From NCBI GenBank assembly GCA_964596675.1, contig CAZQUZ010000005.1:31960-95959 (forward strand): a DNA stretch of 64,000 nucleotides, written 5' to 3'. This document shows positions 22,148 to 31,925 of the stretch, piece after piece. Position numbers and translations under genes: made by a program. Below the pieces are notes generated by a model. It was given only the letters and a program-made list of their open reading frames with translations, was not told the origin of the DNA and did not search any database. Position 1 is the stretch's first letter, and the number at the start of each line of letters is the position of its first letter. The stretch comes from JAGOMW01 sp964596675. GTDB lineage: Bacteria > Patescibacteriota > Gracilibacteria > BD1-5 > UBA2023.

Positions 22148-23014
22148 ATGAAAAAAGAACAAAAAATTACATTTATTGATTTATTTGCTGGTATATGATG
22201 ATTTCATATGGCATTTCACAATGTTTGATGAAAGTGTGTTTTTGCTTCTGAATGGGATGAAAGTGCCAGAAAGACCTATGAAGTTAATTTTTCCAAGACT
22301 GAAAAGGACTTATTTGATAGTTGAAATTTTATTGGAGACATAACAAAAATTAACCCCTCTGATATACCTAATTTCAACATTCTATGTGCTGGCTTTCCTT
22401 GTCAGCCATTTTCGCAGGCATGATTTAAAAAATGATTTAATGAAACGAGAGGTACTTTGTTTTTTGATATTGTTCAGATTATTAAAGAAAAGCAACCAGA
22501 GGCTTTCTTTCTTGAAAATGTACGTCATTTATTAAAACATGATAATGGAAAAACCTTTGAAGTAATTCAAAGGACAATCGAAGAAGAATTAGGATATTCC
22601 TTCTTTTATAAGATAGTAAGGGCTTCTGATTTTTGACTTCCACAAAATCGTCCAAGATTATTTATGGTTTGATTTCGAGATAAAAGTATTAAGTTTGAAT
22701 TTCCTAATCCACTTCCTTTACAAATGACTATGTCTGATATTTGGTGATGAAAATGTCATAAGGATATATGATTTACGCTTAGAGTCTGAGGAAGATGATC
22801 AAAAATTGATGATAGAAGAAATTGGGATTCTTATTTTGTAAATGATGAAATTCGAAGATTAACACCAAGAGAATGAAAGAAAATGCAATGATTTCCCGAT
22901 AGTTTTATTTTTCCTTGAAGTGATACTGAATCCATGAAACAACTCTGAAATTCTGTTGCTATTCCTGCAATCCAAGCAGTTGCTGAAAAAATTATTACCT
23001 ATCTAAAGAAATAA
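22148..23014 (+). CDS. DNA (cytosine-5-)-methyltransferase, type II modification enzyme
   Basis: Methylates cytosine C5 in a short DNA site. The 288 residues show every diagnostic motif: I DLFAGIGGFH, IV GFPCQPFSQAG with catalytic Cys85, VI ENV at 123-125, VIII QNRPR, and X GNSVAIPAI. The variable target region (about 190-235) contains VGGRGSKIDDRRNWDSY. By my count 18 of 25 Gly are UGA, including both Gly pairs of motif I and motif X, which is far above neighbouring genes. The DNA is AT-rich, and the gene begins four bases after serS. The partner nuclease follows directly. Transfer from another code-25 genome is likely. Confidence 0.96.
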
Positions 23015-23017
23015 AAT

Positions 23018-23620
23018 ATGTCCTCAAAACTCCAAACATTGTGATTCGTTCAGTGAGATACAACTAAAATGGCTGAGGTCTTTGATTCTCTTCTTGGTGA
23101 CTTTGAGGCAGTAAAATATTCTACCCCAAGCGAATATGTGCAAAGATATTGGAATGTCTATAAATCAAGAGATATATCTAATAATAATTTAAATTGAAAG
23201 GTATTTGAATTAATATTATGAACATTGTTATATAGGGAATGAATTATTCCCTTGTATATTTGAGCAAAGGTCGCATTTGTTCCGAATGTCGTGTATGATC
23301 TAATGTACTATTCACAAGAATGTGGACCGATTTGTCTCAGCGCTAAAACCACCTTACGTGAGAGATATAAGCAGGCCGATTTGGAGGCAATCGCATTGAA
23401 ATATGTCCATAGAAAGGCAAAAGCTTATCTTATTACGCTTGATGAATGAGAAGCACTTGCAAATAAGCGAAAAATTGAAAAATGAGATATTATTTGACTG
23501 GATGATGTCATTGTTGCTAGTTCTGATGAATTCGATGCCTTAATAAAGTTTTTAAAGGAACTTAAGCTATCCGTAGCTCCAGAAATACAGGTAATACAAG
23601 CACAAAGTATTATATCATAG
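23018..23620 (+). CDS. Probable type II restriction endonuclease
   Basis: 200 residues encoded three bases after the methyltransferase stop, in the same AT-rich, UGA-rich DNA. The segment VVYDLMYY ... GPICLSAKTTLRERYKQADLEA looks like a PD-(D/E)xK-type core (acidic residue, then S-x-K on a strand), a pattern seen in HaeII-type nucleases. That family link is from memory of the sequence style and is not certain. Several Gly are UGA. Function as the cutting partner is inferred mainly from position. Confidence 0.75.
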
Positions 23621-23727
23621 TATGCACCTCCTCCTCAATCCGCATCTCGACCTCTCCACATTCCGCATCACCATATTATAAATTTATCGTATATATTTGC
23701 ATTAAGATTGTATTTTCTCATTCTTTT

Positions 23728-23754
23728 TTGACTTTCACAGAGTCAGCATATACT
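23728..23754 (+). promoter_or_regulatory. Promoter for the ATP-grasp gene
   Basis: TTGACT at 23728-23733, 15 bp, TATACT at 23749-23754. It lies about 30 bases before the gene start and outside the restriction-modification coding region. Confidence 0.5.
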
Positions 23755-23782
23755 CGTGCCATTATTTTTCACTTTTTAGTGT

Positions 23783-24892
23783 ATGAGCATGAGTTATGAT
23801 GCATTCTGGGAGGAGCTCTCATGAGCATATCCCATCTCGAAGGGAGAACTCCGACTGCCGATAGCGACTCATTGCCTCGAGGTATCAGGATTCGATATCG
23901 ATGTATATCGCCCACAGTTCGAGGCTATCATAGAGGAGCTCATATCCTCGGTCGAGAGCATCGGAAGAGATACTATCGCCACGAAAAATGCACAGGCAGA
24001 GATTATCCCATTTCTCTCGTGAAACTATACTGGAGTCGTGCGATTCGACTGTATGATAGATACGCGCTGAGCTCTGAAGATCATCGAGATAAACGCGGAC
24101 TATCCAGATGGGCTCCTCCTCCATGACTATACATATGGTCTCCTGACAGGGGATACGGCATATCGAGGTAATCATCGAGCATATGAGCAATTTTTCCGAA
24201 AGGATGAGACGACATTTATCGCTATTCCGAAAGATGCATTTTTTCTCGATGCATATTATGGAGAGTATTTTTTCCTGAAAAATATGGGATATCCCGTGTA
24301 TATCGGGTCATATGATGTGCTCACGCGTGATGGCGAGAGTCTCATGTGTGAGTGACATACTATCCACCATATCCGTCGATGTGTCGAAGTCGGGAAGATG
24401 ACGAGTGATGATGCTGAGCGTCTACGATGAGCTCGTGTACGATATACGAACTCATTCGATCTGCGTATCCTCTGACTGAAAGATAATCTCGCTCTCATCG
24501 ACCATCCACTCATCCCGAAGACGATAGAGATCACGGATGAGAACTGGTGAGATTTTATCACAGAAAAAGATATGTGGGTCATAAAGCCGACGAATATGTT
24601 CGAGGGGCATGGTGTATATATCTGACGAGATCATAGTGACGATGACTGGAGAGGATTCCTTATGAAGCATAAAAACGAGACCTACATCGCCCAGGAGTTC
24701 GTCGAGGTATCTCGAGTATCGATGGAGTTCTACGATGAGTGAGGTATAAAAGGTCGAGATGTATACTTCGATGTGTGTCCACATTTTTTCGTCGTAGATG
24801 GAAAAATAGTAGAGCAGTGAGTCACACTCGTACGCTACTCTGAGAATAAGATACTGAATGTCGCCCAAGGTGGGTGAATCGGATATATCTAG
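23783..24892 (+). CDS. ATP-grasp-like protein (glutathionylspermidine synthase-like)
   Basis: 369 residues. FDCMIDTRGALKIIEINADYPDG and the C-terminal LVRYSENKILNVAQGGGIGYI resemble circularly permuted ATP-grasp enzymes that ligate a carboxylate to an amine. At least ten UGA-Gly, including three in the last 25 codons. A second ATG is two codons downstream of the one chosen. The substrate is unknown. It shares a two-way terminator with the convergent PhnA gene. Confidence 0.65.
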
Positions 24893-24908
24893 CACTGGGT
24901 GTATATAT

Positions 24909-24938
24909 AAAAAATCCTCTCATATGAGAGGATTTTTT
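24909..24938. terminator. Bidirectional terminator
   Basis: A perfect palindrome of 30 bases: six A, a nine-base arm TCCTCTCAT, its complement, six T. It separates the convergent ATP-grasp and phnA genes and overlaps the phnA stop by two bases. Confidence 0.9.
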
Positions 24939-25161
24939 AGTCTACTTTTTTTACGAACTCTGTCCTGAGGACGAGTCACTTGATCTCAGGGATATTCGCA
25001 GTGATTTCTTCTATGTCGTCGGTGAGGCGGATATTCTTCACTTTGGTTCATTTTTTTAGAGTCACTTTCGTTCCCTTTACAGAGAGTTCTTTCGTGAGCT
25101 GGACAGAGTCCCCAGAGGAGAGTATATTACCAAATGCATCTTTTGTTTCGAGGGTTTCCAT
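24937..25161 (-). CDS. PhnA/YjdM C-terminal domain protein
   Basis: 74 residues matching the PhnA domain: DAFGNILSSGDSVQLTKELSVKG, then KGTKVKNIRL and LRTEFVKKV. The N-terminal zinc ribbon of full-length YjdM is absent. UGA-Gly at 25048 and 24976. The ATG at 25159-25161 gives the domain directly; an upstream extension to 25296 is unlikely because it overlaps the divergent phosphatase gene. Despite its name the family has no proven phosphonate role. Confidence 0.85.
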
Positions 25162-25248
25162 AGGGAGAGAGATATGATATAGATGTGAGTATAGAGTATT
25201 TCGAGCGAAAATCAAAAAGAAGAGAGTTTGATTTCCTAAAAAAGTCTC

Positions 25249-25254
25249 TATAAT
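25249..25254 (+). promoter_or_regulatory. -10 box of the metallophosphatase gene, leaderless type
   Basis: A perfect TATAAT followed by CCCTCC and then the ATG at 25261. A TTGATT at 25228-25233 may be the -35. Confidence 0.6.
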
Positions 25255-25260
25255 CCCTCC

Positions 25261-25962
25261 ATGTCTAAACGTACTCTTTTTATCGGCGATGTACATGGAT
25301 GCTATGATGAGCTCATGGAGCTCATAGAAAAAGTATGACTTCGCGATGAAGATGATCTCTATTTTGTCTGAGACCTTATCAATAAATGACCCAAGTCACT
25401 CGAAGTCGTAGAGTGGATACGGAGCCGTCCAAATACATGGAGTGTCATCGGAAATCATGAATATTTCCTGATGATGACTGATGTGGAATGGGAACATATG
25501 CTCGAGACACATCCAGATATGAGTGAATGAAGAAAGGCATGGATAACCTCAGGACGAGCGCGCACTGGTATGATTGCTGAGATATTTGTTCGTGAAGATC
25601 TACGAGCGTGGCTGATGAGTCTACCATTTTTCATAGAAAAAGAATCATTTATAGTGTTGCATGCAGGTATACATCCTGATTTTTGACTCCAGAGTTCACC
25701 TGAGATTATGACCATGATACGTGAGTACCATGAAAAACCATGGTATGAATACTATACAGGAACAAAGCCTATTATCTATGGGCACTGGGCGGTAGATGGT
25801 CTTCGCATTCGAAAAAATACTATCGGACTCGATACGGGTTGCTGTTTCGGGGGGCACCTTACGTGTTATTGTTTGGAGACGGGAGAGATTTGGCAGGTAA
25901 AAGCGCATAACGTCTATAAGTTTATCCCGATATGGAAAGATAAGCTCATGCATATACGATAA
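25261..25962 (+). CDS. Calcineurin-like metallophosphatase (ApaH/PrpE-like)
   Basis: 233 residues with the four metal-binding motifs GDVHG (9-13), GDLINKGPKS, GNHEYF and the later LHAG, then YGHW. This is the ApaH / bacterial serine-threonine phosphatase-like family, acting on diadenosine tetraphosphate or phosphoproteins. The Gly of GDLI and the Gly of NKGP are both UGA. The substrate cannot be fixed from motifs. Confidence 0.88.
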
Positions 25963-25969
25963 AAAAATC

Positions 25970-25997
25970 TTGACGAGAGGTGTATTTTCAGCATAAT
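25970..25997 (+). promoter_or_regulatory. Promoter of the small membrane-protein operon
   Basis: TTGACG at 25970-25975, 16 bp, CATAAT at 25992-25997. The transcript would have a leader of about 70 bases containing a hairpin (CATATCT with AGATATG) and ending in the strong ribosome binding site AAGGAGG. Confidence 0.6.
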
Positions 25998-26074
25998 CTC
26001 ACTTAATTCCTGGACATATCTGCAAAATAGAGATATGGAGATCAGGAAAATCATACAAATAAGGAGGTATATCT

Positions 26075-26593
26075 ATGGAAATTGTGCAAGGCTTAGGATT
26101 TATCCTAATGCTAATCGTCGCGATACTATTCCCTGATAAGATATTACATTTATTAGGATTTATCGTCGCTACGGTAGTCGTCAGTGTAGTCTTGGCTCAT
26201 AGATTTCTCAGAAAGCTATGGTGACTAAAATCTAAATACAAAAGGAGTGGTACAATGAATACAAATTTTAATATGATAATGCAAATTATCATAATCGGTT
26301 CCGTCGGTCTTCTTTGTTTTGGTCCTGTCTGGAGCTTTTCCAAAAAGATTCTACGATTTTTCCTCGTGAAACATCAGTATGCTACAGAATTTATAGTTCT
26401 GTTCGGTGGCTGCATAGTATGTTTCGGAATTATATATGAACTTTCCTGGCAAAAGATACCAATGGCATTTCCAAATATGAGAACTCCACTCATCTTCGGC
26501 GTAATATTCTTTGCTTATATGTTTCTGCGATGGATACTATATCATCTCAGAGATATGGATAGAGTACTACCTGTTTATGATAAGGAGCCTTAA
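26075..26593 (+). CDS. Membrane protein(s): two segments joined by an in-frame UGA
   Basis: Under code 25 this is one 172-residue protein with four or five membrane helices. The first 49 codons (MEIVQGLGF ... RKLW) end at a UGA (26222-26224). After eight more sense codons comes an ATG at 26255 preceded by AAAGGAG, an excellent ribosome binding site. So the downstream part (112 residues) may also be made on its own. None of the other Gly codons here is UGA. The leading AAGGAGG is the best ribosome binding site in the window. Not recognised. Confidence 0.6.
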
Positions 26594-26619
26594 CTTTTTA
26601 TATTATTAGGAGAAATAGT

Positions 26620-26754
26620 ATGGCAAAAACTAAATCAGTACTGGGCTATATCATCCTCGGTGTAGTTATGATCATCGCGAGTCTCACACTCCAGATGCAT
26701 ACACCTCACCAAAAAAATAATCCCTATCATGGATTCGTAGAATCCTGTGGATAG
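26620..26754 (+). CDS. Single-helix mini-protein, 44 residues
   Basis: MAKTKSVLGY followed by a hydrophobic helix and a His/Asn-rich tail ending in CG and UAG. AGGAG lies eight bases upstream of the ATG. Third member of the operon with strong ribosome binding sites. Not recognised. Confidence 0.6.
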   Translation: MAKTKSVLGYIILGVVMIIASLTLQMHTPHQKNNPYHGFVESCG

Positions 26755-26780
26755 GCATCAAACAAAAGGAGTTATACGTT

Positions 26781-27017
26781 ATGAGTCAGTCTCTGCAAGT
26801 AATACATGCAGCAGATATACCAAAAACACAGAAAATACTACAAATAATCCAGGCAATTTCTGGAAAAAAGCTAGTAGAGTGTGATGGTAATACTGCTATA
26901 TTTTATATCAATGATGGTGATATCACCATCACAGTTACAGAGGATCATCCTATCTCAGGTATGAGTATCAAAAAAATCGAGGATTATATAGCCGGAATAC
27001 AAAAACGGGTGATATAA
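26781..27017 (+). CDS. Small soluble protein of unknown function
   Basis: 78 residues with alternating strands and helices (IHAADIPKTQKILQII, TAIFYINDGDITITVTEDHP). AAAGGAG lies eight to nine bases before the ATG. Last gene before the terminator. It could be a small regulator or antitoxin-like protein, but no motif supports either. Confidence 0.6.
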   Translation: MSQSLQVIHAADIPKTQKILQIIQAISGKKLVECDGNTAIFYINDGDITITVTEDHPISGMSIKKIEDYIAGIQKRVI

Positions 27018-27027
27018 TTTTCATAAT

Positions 27028-27053
27028 AAAAACTCCGCATATGCGGAGTTTTT
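27028..27053. terminator. Bidirectional terminator
   Basis: A perfect palindrome: five A, CTCCGCAT, its complement ATGCGGAG, five T. It separates the small-protein operon from the convergent thrS. Confidence 0.9.
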
Positions 27054-27058
27054 CCTTT

Positions 27059-28951
27059 TTATAGTGCTTTCGTCGATATCTCTTCTCAGATACGAGTGAT
27101 GAAGTCTGCTCGTGACTCTGTGGTTTTTGCCTGTGTCTTATAGTTCCTGACGGCGAGTGTACCAGAGCTCATCTCTTGCTCACCGACGACGAGAATATAG
27201 TTCACATGGGTCATCTCAGCATTTCGCATCTTCTTCCCGAGGCTATCAGACGAGTCATCGACACTCGCGCGGATATTCGCGAGAGAGAGTGATCACTTCA
27301 CTTCATAGGCATAGTCTACGAACGCCTCACCCACAGGGATGACGCGCACCTGCTCTGGAGCGAGCCAGAGAGGGAATACTCCCGCGAAGTGCTCTATCAT
27401 GATACCCATAAATCGCTCGAGTGAGCCAGATATAGCGCGGTGGATGACGACTGGTTGCTCATCTTCTCACTTTTCATTTTTAAAACTGAGGCCAAATCGA
27501 TGCGGCTGGTTAAAGTCACACTGTATCGTCGCGAGCTGCCACTCACGACCGATCGCATCACGGAACATAAAGTCCAGCTTCGGTCCATAAAATGCTGCTT
27601 CACCAGGCATCGGACGATAGTTGAGCCCATTTGCTTTCGCGGCATCTTCGAGGGCTTTCTCCGCTATCTGCCACACATCATCTCCGCCGAGATACTTCTC
27701 TGGTGTCTCGGGGTCACGGATGGAGAGTGAGACCCAGTAGCCGTCCATGAGTCCGAATGTCGTATAGAACGTTTTGATAATATCGACTATCGTGCCGACC
27801 TCTGCCTCTATCTGACTCACACGACAGAAGAGGTGTCCATCATCCTGCGTGATAGAGCGTACACGGGTGAGACCAGAGAGCTGTCCAGTCTTCTCATCGC
27901 GGTATACAGTCGCCGGCTCGAAGTATCTCACGGGCATATCTCTATAGGAGAACTGGTTATCCGCAAAGAGCTGCATATGGTGAGGACAGTTCATCGGCTT
28001 TAGGAAAAAGTTTTCTTTCGAAGTTCCTCCATACACAGAGAACATATCTTCGAGGTACTTCCCGGCGTGACCAGAGGTCTGGTAGAGCTCCTCTTTCGCG
28101 AGGTGAGGTGTACAGACACGGAGGTAGTCCTTACCCGAGTGGAGCTCCCAGAGGTAGTCCTTTATCGCTTCGCGGATGATCATACCGTTCGGCTGGATGA
28201 GTGGGAGACCAGAGCCGACCATATCCGATACAGTGAAGAGCTTTAGCTTTTTTCCGAGGATACGGTGGTCGCGTTTTTTTGCTTCTTCCATCATGGTCTG
28301 GTAGGCATCGAGCTCGGCTTTTGACTCGAATGCGAGACCATAGATACGCGTGAGTTGCTTATTTTTCGCGTCACCTCGCCAGTAGGCACCCGCCAGCTTA
28401 TCGAGGGTAAATGAATCCTCTGGGATATCATTCGTGTGGAGGACATGAGGACCCTGACACATATCGATAAATGTGGAAGTGCGGAAGTCGAAATCTGAAA
28501 CTCCCTGTTCTTCGCTCGTCACGATGGTTTCATCACCCGCGGTTTGTGCATATGTCATCGGATTCTCGAGAAATGCAAATGGGGCATATGCGGGATTCTG
28601 GAACTTGCCGATATTCGCGAAAAATGATATCGTCGTCTCGCCACGAGCCTCGAGATCTACTATCATCTCGTATTTATAGTCTTCACCGAGCGCTGTCGTG
28701 AATGCTTTCGCATCAGCGACAGAGAGTGAGAACTGTCGGAACTCCTGTCCCTCGCGGACGATGGAGCGCATCTTTTTCTCGATGTCTTTGAGCTTCGCCT
28801 CTTCGAGGGTAGCATCACCGAAGTCGATATCATAGTACCATCCATTATCGACATCAGGTCAGATAGCGAGCTTCGCATGTGGTCACATGACCATCCGAGT
28901 GGCCTGGGCCATGATGTGGGAGAGGGAGTGGCGGTGAGTCGAGAGAGACAT
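27059..28951 (-). CDS. thrS: Threonyl-tRNA synthetase lacking the TGS domain
   Basis: Charges tRNA-Thr. The 630 residues start directly in the editing domain (RHSLSHIMAQATRMV, H-x3-H) with AIGPDVDNGWYYDIDFG. The catalytic core follows: class II motifs GSGLPLIQPNGMIIREAI, MNCPHHM, the FRQ-equivalent TGQLSGLTRVRSITQDDGHLF region, and AISGSLERFMGIMIEHF. UGA-Gly at 27467, 28859 and 28883. No frame upstream of the ATG at 28949-28951 encodes a TGS domain, so that N-terminal module, present in most bacterial ThrRS, is missing. Confidence 0.95.
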
Positions 28952-29061
28952 AGAAGTGGAGTTATTAAGGGTAGTAAATAGTATTTAATTTGGTTTATTT
29001 TTTCATAGTTCTTCATTTTTTAAAATCTCACATAGAAGACAAGAGAGAGTTCGAGAATGAG

Positions 29062-29376
29062 CTACTCTATGGATGTAGCAGGCTCGCACCATACTAGACT
29101 GCCTGGCGATCGGAATACCCTCACTCTCATACCATCTGGACAGGTGGATTCTTCACCATTTTGGAGAGCTTCCTTATATCCATTTGTTTCCATGGTTTCT
29201 ACTGAAGTCTTGCATCCAGTGATAGTCGCCTCATCATTCATACTGTCACACCGTCATCGGAGAGTGTCATAGTAGGATGCTGGGGTTTCTATAGTGGTCT
29301 CTGGAGTGACCTCGGGAGATGATGACACACATGAGCTCAGTGAGAGTATCGCTGTGATGAGGAATATATATTTCAT
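29062..29376 (-). CDS. Small lipoprotein
   Basis: 104 residues. Signal peptide MKYIFLITAILSLSS followed by Cys16, a lipobox L-S-S-C, then a Ser/Thr/Pro linker and a small domain with four Cys that could form disulfides. One UGA-Gly in TLRGRCD. 26 bases downstream of another lipoprotein gene. Function unknown. A nearby VKOR could oxidise its cysteines. Confidence 0.7.
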
Positions 29377-29402
29377 AAAAAAATAAGTTATAAATGAGAG
29401 TA

Positions 29403-29801
29403 TTAACGTATGGTGCTACAGAGGAGTTCATCTTGGGTTTTCTTTTCATCGAGAGCCCGGATGACGGATTCAGGTATCTTACACTTTCCGTTTTTTATAT
29501 CTTCGTCAGTGTTGCCCGCCTGCTGACACTGTTTATTACCAGCTTCGAAAAATGCATCACGAGCTTTTTTTAGACACGCTTCATCGGGAGCCTCTTCTGT
29601 CGTCATGCCGTCGATTATAGATACGGGTTCAGTATCAGTTTTTGGTTTTTGTTGGGGATTTGATTTGAGTGAGGCGACCTCGTGGTCGAGTCTTTTTATC
29701 TCAGCTTCGAGTGTAGCTATGCGAGTATCTGTCGTGGAGTCCAGATAGTTTCATACGCAAGATGAGAGGAAGATGAGTGGGATGAGGATGAGAGATTTCA
29801 T
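29403..29801 (-). CDS. Lipoprotein with coiled coil
   Basis: 132 residues. Signal MKSLILIPLIFLSS with Cys15 in a lipobox, a short heptad-like coil (RIATLEAEIKRLDHEVASLK), a Pro/Gln linker, then a domain with four Cys. One UGA-Gly two residues after the lipobox Cys. Lies between the VKOR gene and another Cys-containing lipoprotein, which suggests oxidative folding at the cell surface. Not recognised. Confidence 0.7.
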
Positions 29802-29816
29802 AAAAAATAGGAAAGA

Positions 29817-30269
29817 TTATTTTTGTTTCCATATACACACCGACAGCACACATATCGTCACGATGATGACGGTGCACATCGCACAGAGCGGACAGAAGAC
29901 TCCGACGATAATCTCCTGTGAGATGACATACGAGTTAAAGAGTATACCACCAGCAGAGAGTCCAGTGAGGACTCGTGCCGGGAGGAGTGTCTTCGACCAC
30001 CATCCCCAGAGCGCGATGATGAAGAGGATAGGGTAGACGACTGCAGCTATCATGGGAAATGCGACCTTCATATCGCCGAGGGAGAAGATGATGGCACGTG
30101 GAGACTGGAGTATCCCAGAGCACGAGAGTGACTCCGAGAGATCACATGGCATCATCTGGAGTGCAGCGCTATCTGCACCGTTCCAGTACTGATATGCAGG
30201 GATAGAGAGATAAAACGCATTAAAAATACCGATAGCAGCGAGAGCGGCGATGATGAGATATTTTTTCAT
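29817..30269 (-). CDS. Vitamin K epoxide reductase (VKOR) family protein
   Basis: 150 residues with four or five membrane helices. It has the paired cysteines of this family: a loop pair (CDLSESLSC) and the active-site CPLC motif near residue 131. VKOR homologues reoxidise a DsbA-like partner through quinone to form disulfides outside the membrane. No partner thioredoxin-fold protein is seen nearby. No UGA codon is needed. Confidence 0.88.
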   Translation of the reverse strand: MKKYLIIAALAAIGIFNAFYLSIPAYQYWNGADSAALQMMPCDLSESLSCSGILQSPRAIIFSLGDMKVAFPMIAAVVYPILFIIALWGWWSKTLLPARVLTGLSAGGILFNSYVISQEIIVGVFCPLCAMCTVIIVTICVLSVCIWKQK

Positions 30270-30349
30270 AAGTAAGGGGGATTAAGAGATGATGGTGCTT
30301 ATTATTCCGGACGCATTCAGAAATCTTCATTATGACATTGTTTTAAAAA

Positions 30350-30372
30350 ACTCCCCGCGTCTTGCAGGGAGT
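30350..30372 (-). terminator. Hairpin terminator
   Basis: On the minus strand ACTCCC and GGGAGT pair, followed by six T. It lies downstream of the 30529 gene, after a first terminator, and just before the VKOR gene. Confidence 0.6.
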
Positions 30373-30503
30373 CCACATGGAAAAACCGCTTACAAGAACG
30401 TCGAGAGTGAGCGTGATGTCTGCGTACCAAGTCATGTGACCATAGGAGCGGTTGGTGAAGATACTCCTAGTATAGTGAAAAATGGATTTTTGCAATATTT
30501 CGT

Positions 30504-30536
30504 AAAAAAATCACCCGAGTGGGTGAGATTATTTTT
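30504..30536 (-). terminator. Hairpin terminator after the 30529 gene
   Basis: TCACCC and GGGTGA (30511-30526) pair around GAGT, flanked by A and T runs on both sides, so it could work in either direction. It overlaps the gene stop. Confidence 0.75.
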
Positions 30537-31299
30537 TCTGACGAGCTTTGTATATTTGATTTATAAATGTAGTAAGTTTCTGTGTATATGTTTCGATATC
30601 TTTCTGAGAAGATTTCGGCATGAGCTCAGAGAGTCTCTCTGTGCTGAGGGCTGTCGTATCAGCGAAGTCTGTGATGCGATTATCTATTTTGATAGTTGTT
30701 TTATCATTTCGATATGGGAGTTCACTTCGTAGATTTCAGAGCGATGCCTCTGTCTCAGCATGGGTTATGAGGCTCCCGATATAATTTTTGAGCTCATATG
30801 CTGCCTGACTACTGATTTTGTTGAGCGGGATATCGAGACTGATATCTCATTCACTATATTTGAGTCAGAGGCTATTATTGATAACCTTATAAGAGAGTCG
30901 ATTGGTGATAAAGTCGATATCATTTCTATTTTTTGATGTTTCGAGATTGCTTGATGTTATATCACCTTTTTTGCTTGCTGGTCTTTCGAGTTTGGTGGCG
31001 ATATACTTACCATCTCGTTTTCTCACTAATATAGGTGCATCTCAGATTTGTTTGAGAGCATACCCATCATTTGGTCGATTTATACCCCATTCATAGTATG
31101 TAGGCTGCCATGTCTTCTCTTTTGTATTATACTCATATGATACCGCATTATCTCCGTATTGATTTATCAGCTCCATAATTTGATTTGTGTAGCGAGAATC
31201 GAGAATATTGGGCTTTTCGAAATACTCTATCTTTTCTGGATTTATAGGGAGTGATGGTGTGGATTCGAGAGATTTCTGTTTTTCGATATTTTCTGCCAT
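30529..31299 (-). CDS. Unknown protein, 256 residues
   Basis: Soluble, mixed alpha/beta, not recognised. The ATG at 31297-31299 lies four bases after the stop of the upstream gene, so I preferred it to an overlapping upstream start. Four UGA-Gly (for example at 31042) keep it open to UAA. No signal peptide. Confidence 0.6.
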
Positions 31300-31303
31300 A
31301 TAT

Positions 31304-31624
31304 TTATGCGATAAGTTGTACAGGGAAGCTGGTAGGATACTTTTGTCATTCGCGGTGGATCTGGAGATGCCCATTTGCATAGAGGGTGAGCGTCGTACCC
31401 TGGAGTGAGCCGAAAAAGTTATGATGGAACGGATGGATACCGAGCTCCGTGCAGATAGACTCCATCGTATGCTCAGTCGTGACGACGAGTTCTTTTATGC
31501 CGTATATGGCATCATTCGCTGCTTGGGCGATATTATTCGATAGATTTTGGCTCATGAGATGGAGAGGTTTTTCCTCATGCCATTCAGTCAGTTCGGGAGA
31601 CGCGGAGCTCGCAAAGTATGCCAT
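31304..31624 (-). CDS. Unknown protein, 106 residues
   Basis: Soluble, His-rich in the middle (GIHPFHHNFFG), not recognised. A UGA-Gly at 31346 extends the frame by 15 residues to UAA. TTATAT ends six bases before the ATG, so it may be leaderless. It forms a pair with the 30529 gene. Confidence 0.55.
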
Positions 31625-31690
31625 ATGTGGATATAAGTGATAAATGTACCATATTATTCTGCCACATATGATTTTTTTTTGCAAATATTA

Positions 31691-31718
31691 TTGCATTTTT
31701 TCGCGACTTTTTTATACT
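31691..31718 (+). promoter_or_regulatory. Promoter of the glyS T-box transcript
   Basis: TTGCAT at 31691-31696, 16 bp, TATACT at 31713-31718. Transcription would start near 31725, giving a leader of about 200 bases before the glyS ATG. Confidence 0.65.
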
Positions 31719-31724
31719 CTATTT

Positions 31725-31892
31725 AGTTTTATTTTTCCGATGAGCCTCGGGTGGCGCCAGGGGAGGAAAAATATCATTATAAAGTGTCTCTTTCAGGATT
31801 TGTCGAGAGAGAAACTTGGGTGGAACCGTCCATATAATTCACGAAATTATCGGACCCCAAGAAAGTATTATCTTTTTTGTGGGTCTTTTTTT
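31725..31892 (+). promoter_or_regulatory. T-box riboswitch controlling glyS
   Basis: Tandem antiterminator/terminator of the T-box class. CTTGGG (31815-31820), the T-box bulge TGGAACC (31821-31827) and GTCC (31828-31831) pair with GGAC (31852-31855) and CCCAAG (31856-31861), exactly the antiterminator helix architecture. The competing terminator pairs GACCC (31853-31857) with GGGTC (31881-31885), followed by seven T. Upstream are a short CCGA/TCGG hairpin, a TGGCGCCA palindrome and a Stem III-like TCTCT/AGAGA. The long canonical Stem I with AGUGA is not visible, so this is a minimal form. Uncharged tRNA-Gly should favour read-through. Confidence 0.88.
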
Positions 31893-31925
31893 GTCCGTTC
31901 CTATATATCCTCACTCTTTCATTCT

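Noticed and set aside
30289..30732. Plus-strand frame of 147 codons between the VKOR and 30529 genes
   Set aside because: It crosses two terminator hairpins and lies opposite a longer minus-strand gene that is continuous under code 25.
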